Assembly: GCA_021292105.1 (NCBI GenBank)
Contig: CM037874.1
Span: 21,201,534-21,265,533, forward strand
DNA: 64,000 nucleotides
Reading direction: 5' to 3'
DNA from: Anadara kagoshimensis
Lineage: Eukaryota; Mollusca; Bivalvia; Arcoida; Arcidae
In this document: in pieces, positions 1 through 10,065 of the stretch
How the letters are laid out: the number at the start of each line of letters is the position of its first letter
Numbering within the stretch: position 1 is the stretch's first letter
The notes under the pieces: model-generated
Databases searched by the model: none
Told to the model about the DNA's origin: nothing
What the model saw: the letters and a program-made list of their open reading frames with translations, nothing else
Translations under genes and position numbers: made by a program

Positions 1-1264
1 GTAAATAATAATGAAAATATATTGTCATGTTGCAAATCTAGAATTCAATTAAATTAACTAACAGCACTTAATTTTACATCAATACACCACATGATCAATA
101 CCACTTCATGTTTTGGAAAGAGTTTATGATGCAAATTCTAAAAATAATTTATTAATGAACTCATGTACCGGTAATGTAATTCCCTATTCACTGTCCAATG
201 GAAATAATTGCTCAACACAAATGTTAATGCCGGAATATCATGTGGTATGCTGGTGAAGGTTGCAAACACTAGTAGATAAAGCTTGCTAGATGACAGATTC
301 ATGACTTTCCATTGCTTTTCAAACAAAAATCTGTATTTTTTCTTTCCTTTTGAAAATAATTCTAGAAGTTTTTTTTTTTCAAAACAGACAGGAAAAGCAA
401 AATGTAAGATTATAAATAACTCTTTATTTTATGACACAACGTTAGATGATTGTAATTACCTATATTATGTCTATTTCCTACAGGGATAGGACATAACTCC
501 CCCCCCCCCCCCCCCCCTTCCTTGTGACTTAAAACACACAAAACACACCCTAAACAAGAAAAGACAGACAGTTATGTATAAAACAAGGCCACTGAGACAC
601 TATTGATTTTGATATCATTTAAATTAGCCCTATACCCCAGATATCAACAAATCTCTTAAATATTATTACACCCACAAGTATAAGGTATACACATTCTCTC
701 TCTATGTGTCTGATTTTATTATTTTTACCGGTACCCCATAGGCTCATTTCTAAATAATATCTATAAATAAGATCACAGCAATATCTTATACCATTTGTGT
801 ATTTAGGGTACACTATACCTGACTGTATGTATTAAATACTAGTAAGAACAAAGCTATTTGAGGAATCTTAAATAGTCTACTTTCACTTTCTACTATAGTC
901 CTATATTTTGCCCCCCCCCCCCCCCCCTTTATGAACACTTTAAAAATTCCCTGTCAAGTGTTATTTCTAGACAGATGACAATTACATATCATCATAATTG
1001 ATGATTAAAACAAGAAATTCAATAGATTTGTAACCATATGATAATTTGATATAATAATGAACAAGTATATTATAAAACTTTAAATGGTGCAACATTACAC
1101 CAGTATGCCAGCAATCACAGGTTAAACCAGTTTTTCCCTGGGTAAAACTTCTTTTTTGTAAACCCCGCCCACCACCTTTAAATTCTATGTAAAAATATTT
1201 AAAAACTTTTTTTTACAGAAATGTTTAATGGCTTGATTCTGCCATTTTAAGACTTTTCAGTAAC
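1..1264. other. non-coding AT-rich DNA with two poly-C tracts
   Basis: No exon-like reading frame was found. Two long poly-C runs, near 500-517 and 911-927, are simple-sequence tracts. The stretch is probably intron of the minus-strand myosin-XVIII gene whose first coding exon is at 14.6-15.6 kb, because no downstream exon of that gene was found in the window. Confidence 0.5.
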
Positions 1265-2950
1265 AAGAGGCCCATGGGCCTTAACGCTCACCTGTGACCT
1301 TTGAACCCATGAGCTTCATTCAAATATCAAAATGATAATTAGGCCAATATTCTAATATACATCCCTATACAAAAAGTTTATAGTTTTTGAGATAAATAAT
1401 CATCTCAGTACTTGTTTGCATCTGTGATCTTGACATTTAAACTCATGCTCTTCATTCATATATCAAAATGACCACTGTGCCAGTACCAACAATATTTTAA
1501 TATACATGCCTATACAAAAAGTTAATAGTTTTCAAGATATTTAACCATTTAGGTATTCATTTGCATCTGTGACGTTGACCTTTGAACCCATGACCTTCAT
1601 TCATATATCAAAATGATCATTAGGATAATACCTAAATATTCTAATATACATGTCTATACAAAAGGTTGATAGTTTTTGAGATAAATAATCATTTCAGAAC
1701 TTGTTCACATCTGTGACCTTGACCTTTGAACCCATAACCTTCATTCATATATCAAAATGGTTGTAAGGCTAATACCTACAATATTCTAATATACATGCAT
1801 ATACAAAAAGTTAACAGTTTTCAAGATAATTAACCATTCAGGTATTCATTAACATCTGTGACCTTGACCTTTGAACCCATGACCTTCATTCATATATCAA
1901 AATGATCGTTAGGATAATACCTAAAATATTCTAATATACATGCCTATACAAAGTCTATAGTTTTTTAGATAAATAATCATTTCAGTACTTGTTTACATCT
2001 GTGACCTTGACCTTTGAACTCATGACCTTTATTCATATATCAAAATGACCATTGGGCCATTGCCTACAATATTCTAATATACATGCCTATACAAAAAGTC
2101 TATAGTTTTTTAAATAAATAATCATTTCAGTACTTGTTTACATCTGTGACCTTGACCTTTGAACTCATGACCTTTATTTATATATCAAAATGACCATTGG
2201 GCCATTACCTACAATATTCTTATATACATGCCTATACAAAAAGTTCATAGTTTTGCAGATAATTAACTATTTTGGTAAACTTGTACATCTGTGACCTTGA
2301 CCTTTGAACCCATGACCTTAATCGATATATCAAAATGATCGTCATGTCAATACCTACAATTAACCAAAAATCCTACATCATTATCACCAGAAATGTTTAA
2401 AAAATAGCTTATTTTATCAAAGGTCAAAAACTGGGACATGACCTTGACCTTTGACCTTGACATCAATCGGAAGAAAATCGCAAGACAAGATCAACAGTGA
2501 AAACTCCATACAATTATCTTCAGCCATTATGAAGTTATAACAATAAATGTCTCATTTTAAAAATTACATAATTTTACGCAAAAAACGCGTAACCTATTTT
2601 TCGTCCAATTTTCATGAAAAACACAATTTTAGTGTATCTAGGTATCCTGAATCCAAAAATCTAATCAAAATTTGCCTGCACCTTTTGGTTTCAGAGAAGA
2701 AGATTTTTTTGTCTTTTGGCTATTTATAGTAACGGCAGCCATATTGTTGGGCGTGGTCAAACCCCGAACACAATTTTAAAAGGCTGTTACCCAGGCATAA
2801 TAATAACCAAGTTTCATCAAATTTGGCTCAGTAGTTTTGGAGGAGAAGATTAAAATGTAAAGTTTACGCACGACGGACGACGCACGACGGACGACGGACG
2901 GTGATAGATAGCAATAGCTCATCTGAGCCTTTCGGCTCAGGTGAGCTAAA
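1265..2950 (+). mobile_element. pearl-like non-autonomous element with ~145-bp tandem core repeats
   Basis: The left end is a short palindrome (GAGGCCCATGGGCC, about 1267-1280). The core has about eight imperfect ~145-bp repeats, each carrying CTGTGACCTTGACCTTTGAA followed by ATATATCAAAATGA. The spacing of CTGTG at 1566, 1711, 1856, 1999, 2144 and 2289 is 143-145 bp. The right end has a GACGGACGACGG-type simple repeat (2870-2900), a small hairpin (CTGAGCCTTTCGGCTCAG, about 2924-2941) and finishes in GGTGAGCTAAAA. A tandem-repeat core between fixed ends is the architecture described for the bivalve pearl family and related Helitron-like non-autonomous elements. The family assignment comes from architecture and not from a database match. 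No protein is encoded. Confidence 0.6.
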
Positions 2951-3629
2951 AATTATAATTTTAATGGGGTACAAATGGAAGTCATTTAACTATTGTGATA
3001 CACATAATAATTATGCACTCTGGGAGTGGTGCTGGATGTGATTTTGCCTGGTTATAAAAATTATTTTTTAGTGGTGGTTCCTAATGCTCCTGCTAGAATG
3101 ATTTTCCCAAATTTTCAAATTAGCACTTGGCAATACACAGTCATCACTTATTTACATATTGCAACATATATTTAATTGTGTGGTGTTGGAAGATAATGTA
3201 ATGGTAACTATCCCAAGGTATATTGCTTAGCAGTGCCCAATCCCTGGATGTTTCTTAAATTTACTCAACGGAAAACAAACAATCCTCTGAGGTAAATTTA
3301 TATCTAAATAAAACTTTATGGTGTATTACGCTCCTTTAAAATTTCCAAATCTAGATGTCACAGCCCAAATCTACATGTCACAATTCTATAAAACTTGTAA
3401 TATGTCACATAAATTTCTCAAGTTCAATATCACTGGATTTATATTCTATTTATCCCACTATTCTGTTTATATAATTTTTGTAATCTCATCCACTTTAAAT
3501 TTTACAATGTTTCTGACAACAGTGACAAACATGTGTGAAGTTTTGATATCAACAGATAAAACCCTCTTGATTAATGTATGTATATGTAAGAGGGATGAAT
3601 TCCATATTATACAAAAGGCAATGGGAGTA
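2951..3629. other. no recognisable feature
   Basis: AT-rich sequence. An open frame of 105 codons at 3318-3635 (+) has no recognisable domain and unremarkable composition, and it runs into the neighbouring SINE. I see no gene here. Confidence 0.5.
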
Positions 3630-3966
3630 GAGTAATAGTGTTTAACGTCCCAGTCAAGAATATTTCACTTATATCAATTGAGACATCGCCAGCTGTAGGC
3701 GAAAGTGCAGAAATTTTGCCTGTGTGTTGTGCTGAAGGCATTATACAGCAGGGTTCTTTAGTGTGCCAAGCCCATCGTGACATGGGAACTCGGTTATTTT
3801 AAGTTCCCATCCGAAAGAACCGTGACTTTCATTTCGTAATGCCAAGTGCTTGGCGAAAGAACAGTCATTACCTGCTTTCAAGTCTTAGTTCAGACCCGGC
3901 CAGGGTTCAAACCCACAACCTCCCACTTACGGAGTGAGCACTCTACCAACTGAGCTACCGCAGTGG
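3630..3966 (-). mobile_element. tRNA-derived SINE, family 1, copy A
   Basis: Read on the minus strand, the element begins with a tRNA-like head. It has an A box (TAGCTCAGTTGG, plus-strand 3947-3958) and a B box-like GGTTTGAACC (plus-strand 3904-3913). A tRNA-unrelated body of about 250 bp follows, and the tail reads (on plus) GTTTAACGTCCCAGTCAAGA near 3640. Related copies lie at 26.10-26.41 kb (plus orientation) and 43.57-43.87 kb (minus), with tail fragments at 35.73 and 41.04 kb. Multiple copies with the same internal promoter and body make a SINE family far more likely than a tRNA gene. Confidence 0.8.
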
Positions 3967-4460
3967 TTCAAAAGGCAATGGAGTCAAGGACTAAACTTAT
4001 TCTACAGTATACCACTATGAAACAACATCGCACAATAAGATTTGGAGTGAAATCCACAAGAAGAAGACTGAAGCAGAGTTGACAGAAAACAGTGACAACA
4101 GATTTAAAAGAGGGGATTTTACCTTGGGAAGAACTGCACCAAATGGAAAACTGTGTTGGCCATATGTTTTATAAAGTGTCCAAATTTATAGAGGTTTTTC
4201 TGTATATAACATTCAAAAATCAGTGATCGGCAAGCAAACTGAAAAACTTCCCCACACTAGGATCTGTCCTAAGCGGGATTCCAACCTTAGAGTCTTCCCA
4301 GAAGTGTGAAGAGACATCTCCAAAATGTGCTTTAGTCTAAAAGCACACATTTTAGAACACTCAGTCACCAAGGCCCCATATCTATGTTATGAAAAAGAAA
4401 ACAAGTATTAAATAAGAAAACAAACTGAAAATATGGAATGGTCAAGACTGAGATTAATGC
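3967..4460. other. no recognisable feature
   Basis: Between the SINE and the mariner there is no exon-like frame and no clear repeat structure. Confidence 0.4.
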
Positions 4461-4462
4461 TA

Positions 4463-5756
4463 CAAGGGGAAGCCAGAAAGTTCATAGAACAGCATATTCA
4501 GCCAATTGTAACACACATTTATTTACTTATTTAGACAACACAACATTCCATCGTTTTAAACATATCAAGTTTATTTGTCACAACATATTTGTGTAATTCT
4601 CAAAAGCATTTAAAGTCGGTGACCATCAAGCAATGATGGAAAATCAAAATGTTGAGTTTAGGGCAGTAATAAAGTTCCTCACAGTAGAGGGATCAAATGC
4701 CAAAGAGATTCACTGGCGAATGGCCGAGGTGTACAGTGACAGTGGTCCTGCCTATTCAACAGTGGCAAAATGGTTAGCTGAATTTAAAAGTGGGCGCACC
4801 TCACTGAAGAATGACCCACGGTCAGGTCGGCCAGCTGATGCCATCACAAAGGAAATTGTCCCGTCTGTGGAGACCCTCATCACGAATGATTGTCGAATTA
4901 GGATTGATGACATAGCTAGGAAGTTTGACATTTCACATGGAAGTGTATACACAGTTATCAAGAGCATCTTGTGATGTCAAAAGTATCCGCAAGATGGGTC
5001 CCAAGAAACCTTAATGTGCAGGATCGCTTCTAAAGACTCCAGTCGAATCAGGAGCTTCTTGGCATTTATAAAAATAACCCGTAGAGCTTTCATTTATGTT
5101 TAGTAACTGGTGATGAAACATGGATTCATCATTCGGACCAAGAAACCAAAAAAGAGTCCATGCAATGGAAGATCCCTGGCTCACCCTCACCAAAGAAATT
5201 CAAAACCCAACCATTAGCTGGCAAAGTCATGGCCACTGTGTTTTGGGATTCTAAGGGTGTTCTGTTAATCAATTATAAACCTGCTGGAATCTCTATTACT
5301 GTGGCTTACTATGCTGATCTAATGAAGCAGCTGAAAGCTGCTATTAAATTAAAAAAGAGGGGAAAGTTGAGCTGAGGGGTATTGCTTCTTCACGACAATG
5401 CTCCTGTGCACAAGTCAAGGATTGCACAAGCAGTGATTCGTGAATGCAAGTTTGAACAACTTAATCATCCACCCTACAGTCCCGATTTGGCACCCCGTGA
5501 TTATTTTCTATTTGGAAATTTGAAATCCCATTTACGGGGAATCAGATTTCCTGATGATGATGGACTTAAGGCTGCCACAGAGTCATGGTTTCAGGACCAA
5601 ACGAAAGACTTCTATTTCAAAGGTATAGACAGTCTGAAAGAAAAGTGGGCTAAGTGCATTGAGGTAAATGGGGACTATATTGAAAAATAATAATAAAATG
5701 TATGGTTTGTTGCGGCAATATATACCCCGTTCTATGAACTTTTTGACCTCCCCTCG
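4463..5756 (+). mobile_element. mariner-type DNA transposon, inactive copy
   Basis: The element is 1,294 bp long, a normal mariner length, and is bounded by ~28-bp imperfect terminal inverted repeats. Both ends contain AAAGTTCATAGAAC preceded by an AGGGGA-type end. It is flanked by TA at 4461-4462 and 5757-5758, the expected Tc1/mariner target duplication. The interior encodes a broken transposase. There is no adjacent host gene; it probably sits in a long intron. Confidence 0.92.
4633..5690 (+). pseudogene. mariner transposase, broken by a frameshift and three stops
   Basis: This is the remnant of a DD34D mariner transposase, a nuclear cut-and-paste enzyme. The first 113 codons (4633-4974) give the paired helix-turn-helix region, with KFLTVEGSNAKEIHWRM and a DPRSGRP linker. 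The frame then shifts near 4970. The rest lies in another frame with SARWVPRNL, GDETWIHH (first catalytic Asp at 5112), LLHDNAPVH (second Asp at 5394) and PYSPDLAPRDYFLF (third Asp at 5499). Second and third Asp are separated by 34 residues, which defines the mariner subgroup. In-frame stops at 5031, 5082 and 5373, plus the frameshift, mean no full protein can be made. All three catalytic Asp codons are still present. Inactivation appears fairly recent because most motifs remain readable. Confidence 0.92.
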
Positions 5757-5758
5757 TA

Positions 5759-6300
5759 TTAGTGACTTATAATAGACATAATCTTGTCCAATTGGAAAGT
5801 TAAAGATGTAAATAAAGATGCCTTAAGTGAATACCGGTATATAATATATTTCCTTCAAAACAGTCCAACTACCTGTAATAAATGAGGCAAAAATGGAAAT
5901 ACCATGGTCAAAAAAGAGACATAACAATCATAAAATCATAACAAATACATATCTATAACTAGTTTGGATTTCTTCTTATCAGCCACACCCACAGTGCCAT
6001 TAATTATGGTATCAAAGAGAACCTGACTAAATATCAACTGTTATCAGACTGAAGGATCATCAACAGGTGCTCTCTCTTAATGAGCATCTCCTAGACTTCC
6101 ACAACAAAAAATATACATATGTATGCATCATATATACCATATCATTCACAAATCTAGGAAAAGGTCAAGTGATGGGAACTATATAACTCAAAAAAATCCA
6201 CGAAAACTATTCTTCAAGAAAAACAAATTTGTTTCATACATTTAGATCATTAAGTTTAAGATACCACTTTCAAATACTGCAGAAACTAAATAAATTTATA
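5759..6300. other. no recognisable feature
   Basis: AT-rich non-coding DNA. The segment around 6130-6190 is weakly repeated at 6770-6825 (both contain TCAAGTGATGGGAACTA). Confidence 0.4.
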
Positions 6301-6301
6301 C

Positions 6302-6447
6302 AAATGAAATTATTTTTCTTTTTGTTATGGAAGTATGAAAGAATTGGACATTTTGCACACTGAATAATTCACATTATTGTATGTGTGCAAATTATCCAAT
6401 TATTTCATACTTCCATAACAAGATAAAAAATTAATTTCATTTTTTAT
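6302..6447. mobile_element. hairpin MITE-like inverted repeat
   Basis: Two arms of about 60 bp pair with few mismatches across a ~20-bp centre. The left arm contains TTGTTATGGAAGTATGAAA (about 6322-6340) and the right arm ends in TTTCATACTTCCATAACAAG (about 6402-6421). The arms extend outwards through AAATGAAATTA. There is no coding capacity. This is the form of a short foldback or MITE element. Confidence 0.65.
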
Positions 6448-6828
6448 AATTCAATTTTTAGAAATTTTTCAACAACAAAAAACAACAAATCATCAATTTA
6501 AACAACAATACAGCCGTAGCAAGTAACAAAATAGCAACACTATGGCGAAGAAATTCAAACACCTCTGTTCGACAGTGTTCGTCATCTATAATGAGATGGC
6601 GTCACCGAGAACCAATCTATTCACGCAAACGTAACAAAAAGTCTACCCAATCAAAATGCTTTTAACAAATGAGAATTGAACTATAATTATATGAATGAAA
6701 TTTTCCATGATGATTATACATATAATATAAACCTATGGCAAATATAAATTTGTATATTATTTACGGATATGCATCATCATAGACAAATCTGAGATTTAAA
6801 GTCAAGTGATGGGAACTACTTACAACCA

Positions 6829-7050
6829 TATATACTGTAAACATATTTAATTTCGTGTGTATTTATATTCGTGGTATAGGAAATATTTGGACATATCCCC
6901 GTAGTTTCATTTTTGCGTTTTTGAAATATGCACTATAACACAAGAAGCATAATATAATTTTTGCTTGGTATTAATTTCCACGCAAAACAAACAACCGCAA
7001 AATAAGTGAAAAGTAGTATACCATGAAATTAAATATGTTTACAGTATATA
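6829..7050. mobile_element. MITE with ~28-bp terminal inverted repeats
   Basis: The element starts ATATACTGTAAACATATTTA and ends with the reverse complement (TAAATATGTTTACAGTATAT), giving a ~222-bp non-coding element with long terminal inverted repeats. The flanks are AT-rich, so a target duplication cannot be called with confidence. Confidence 0.7.
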
Positions 7051-8215
7051 TATATATTTATCCAATCTCAGATAAAAATCCTTTATCCCCATTGGTTAAT
7101 TAGTAACCAAATATGGGGTTATATTAGGTCACTAGTGATTATCTCCTTTGTCGCTAGGTCAATAGCGATTATGTCCCCTGTAACCTATATACTGCAGCGG
7201 TTTCAATAGAAGCCAGCAACCAGCAAAACCTGTTGTCTACTTTGGTATTTCTACACTTTGTCTGGTGCCTACTTTTATTCATCAGTATTACATTTATATA
7301 GAGTTACAACTAAATTTGCTGTCTACTCCAGAAAATTTGTCGGCTACTTTAAAATCTGTTGAAAGGGCTGTACTGGTATAAACAGTCGGCATTGTCAAAG
7401 CGTTTTGCTGTTTTTGCAGATCTACTAATATTTTGACATCATGACGATCAAGATCTTCGGTGGGATAAATTTGTTACTATCGTGTCGCCCAATATAAATT
7501 TTAATAACTCCATATATTTCCGTATTAGCTCACTAAATCACTGTGTAACTTGTTACAATGAGCGCCAATACACTTTCACTTTAGTTATTATATTGGTTTT
7601 AATTACTATAAGTAGTTGAAGTGTTATGTTATGTTTGAAACACTCCATAACAAGGGTTGTAATAAAAACAACAATGGCTGAGCACGTTTCTAGATTATAA
7701 AGTTTAAATTTAGCCATCAGATACTGATGTACTGATGGTATTGATAATGTTACAGCCTGACTTTGGTATATGGCTGATTTTAGTGGATGTTTTTAATGAT
7801 GCCCCATTCCCTTCAATTGATGATTGTTGTTTTTGGCATAATGTTTTGTTGTTGTTGAAACTAATTGTATCATGAGTCATGTATAGTAGTGATATGTATC
7901 ATATTATAAAGGGCATGAATTGTTCTAGCCCTAATGTAAAACTAAAACATATTTTAAATGTTTAATGTTGTTTAACATCTTATCAGCAATATTTCGACTA
8001 TTCACAACAAATCCCTCAGGAGATGTGTGAGTGTGTTCTATGGTCTGTCCTGTACTTGCCAGTCTTATGTATGCCCATTAGGGTTCAAATCTTTAGGCAG
8101 ATAATCTACCACTGAGCAAACAAGGTGGTCAATCTCAACTGATAAATGGACATGATCAGAAATACTGGAGGTTCACCTTAAGATGGACTGGCATCCCATC
8201 TTGAGGTGAGTCCTG
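7051..8215. other. non-coding; SINE-like fragment at about 7955-8115
   Basis: No exons seen. The stretch 7955-8115 resembles parts of the second SINE family at 43.06-43.43 kb (shared GTTGTTTAA, TTCTATGGTCTGTC-type words and a tRNA-like AGGGTTCAAATC). It is read here as a degraded SINE remnant. Confidence 0.4.
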
Positions 8216-8570
8216 TACACTCAGTCATTTGATGCCACTGAAACTAGGATGAATGCAAGAACATGTAATGGTGGTACACTGAGTCACTTAATGCCACTGA
8301 AGCGGCAATCAAGGCAAGCACTGGTGGCACACTAGTCACTTGATGCCACTGAAGCCACAATCAAGGCAAGCACTGGTGGCACATTCAAGTCACTTGATGC
8401 CACTGAAGCCACAATCAAGGCAAGCATTGATGGCACACTCAAATCACCCGATGCCACTGAAGCCACAATAAAGGCAAGCACTGGTGGCACACTCAAGTCA
8501 CTTGATGCTATTGAAGCCACAATAAAGGAAAGCACTGAGAACACACTCAAGTCACCAGGATAAAGCATTG
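8216..8570. repeat. 54-bp tandem repeat, ~6 copies
   Basis: Units contain GATGCCACTGAAGCCACAAT. The word GATGC recurs at 8342, 8396, 8450 and 8504, an exact 54-bp period. Because 54 is divisible by three, the minus strand stays open for 78 codons (8332-8568) with an 18-residue periodicity. There is no start context or homology to suggest this is expressed. Confidence 0.85.
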
Positions 8571-8796
8571 GATAAAGTCATTACCGAAACTTGACTTGCA
8601 AGATTACATTTTTTGACCACCATGAAATGAATACTAAACCCTATATAACATTGAATTATAATTGATACTGGAAAGTGTGTTGATACATTTCTTGTAACAT
8701 TATAAATACTGGAATACATAAAATGTTAGTATTATAAGCACATTCATGCTAAAAACATTTTGCATGTATTAAAATAATTTTTTTTTAATCTTTCCA

Positions 8797-9060
8797 GGGG
8801 TCCAAAATTCCCAGGTCTGAGGTCGGGGACCTATTGATTTAACCTTAGGACCCTTAACATTTAAACTGTAAAAGTCCTATGGACATGCCATATTTTACAA
8901 GGACAATGTCATATTTTGTATTTGATATATGGACCTTTCAATGATGATATTAGACTTTCAAAACTTTACATGGAACTCTTGTCAAAAATAAAGGCAAAAG
9001 GTTCTGGACCTTCCATGACAAAACATAATTTTGAACCTCTGCTTTCATTTGTTAAAATGA
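8797..9060 (+). repeat. dispersed repeat, copy 1
   Basis: This stretch is similar, in the same orientation, to 12,697-12,945. Both run from a GGGGTCCAAAATTC-like start through GGACCTATTGATTT to an AAAATAAAGGCAAAAGGTTCTGGA core and a CATAATTTTGA end. No coding potential or terminal repeats are obvious. Confidence 0.65.
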
Positions 9061-9769
9061 AAGCCTTGTTTTGTTCCTGTAAGATTTCCAAATAAACCAA
9101 ATAAGATAAAATTCTTCAATTCTAAGACATCATATATAACTAATTGTAGAAACAATGAACTACAGAGGTGTCAACACTTACCTTAAATTTTCCCATTATC
9201 TAAATTTAAAAAGACACCAATAAATGGACAGCCATAAAAATGGCAAGCAAGGTGCTAGTATATTAAGGTGTGTGTATATAAAAGTCATTTTGAGGCTTAC
9301 ATTTTACAGATAAAAACTTAAGGTACTTAATGTAATACACAGACAATATTGTCTAAAAGTGAATTCTAAATAATACTATATTTGTAATCTTTTGTCCGGG
9401 GCCACTTCAGGGTGATTACCACACTGTGCTTCTCTATACTTGTACAGTAAGGGTTTTATTCATAAAACTGATTTATAAATCCCAAAGTAAACAGCAAGGA
9501 TAAAAGTCACTATATAAATACTATAGAAAATACTATCAGCCACAACAGGTGTAAGGATTAACAGACATTTTAACAGCTTGTAAGACAACCACCTACCTAC
9601 CGGCTTATACGAACCACCCACTGGCTTAAATGACCCTGACCTTTGTTAACTTTAACACTATCTTCATTAGTCAAACTTATTAATCAAACCAAGTCTGTTA
9701 AATAAGGAAAACCATGAGAAAACTTCATTGCCTACTATACTAATATTACCACCAATGACCCGATATAAA
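9061..9769. other. no recognisable feature
   Basis: AT-rich non-coding DNA. I see no exon, RNA gene or repeat unit. Confidence 0.4.
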
Positions 9770-10065
9770 TGGCCCCAGAAGTTTGAGAGGACATAACCTT
9801 GACCTTTAAAAATTAATGACCTAGCAGTTTGAGTGGATATGACCTTAACCTTTGAAAACCTGACAACCTATGCAAATTGACCATATATGACCATAACCTT
9901 TGAGAACCTGATGACCCCAGCAGTTTGAGAGCATATGACTTTAACCTATGAGATTCTGATGACTCCTGCAGTTTGAGAGGACATGACCTTCACCTTTTGA
10001 GAACCTGATGGGTCCAGCAGTTTTAGAAGAAATGACCTTAACCTTTGAGAACCTGACTCCATGAA
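9770..10065 (+). repeat. degenerate ~48-bp tandem repeat
   Basis: Diverged units share CAGTTTGAGAGGACATGACC and TAACCTTTGAGAACCTGATG, spaced by roughly 45-50 bp from about 9775 to 10,060. The sequence style (TGACCTTGACCTTT) recalls the core of the element at 1.3-2.9 kb, but the period differs. Confidence 0.55.

Noticed and set aside
499..927. Poly-C tracts as possible regulatory or structured sites
   Set aside because: Uninterrupted homopolymer runs of this kind are common simple-sequence DNA and length is unreliable in assemblies.
3899..3966. Possible tRNA gene on minus (A and B boxes present)
   Set aside because: The acceptor stem does not close, and the sequence continues into a repeated body present at three loci; it is the head of a SINE.
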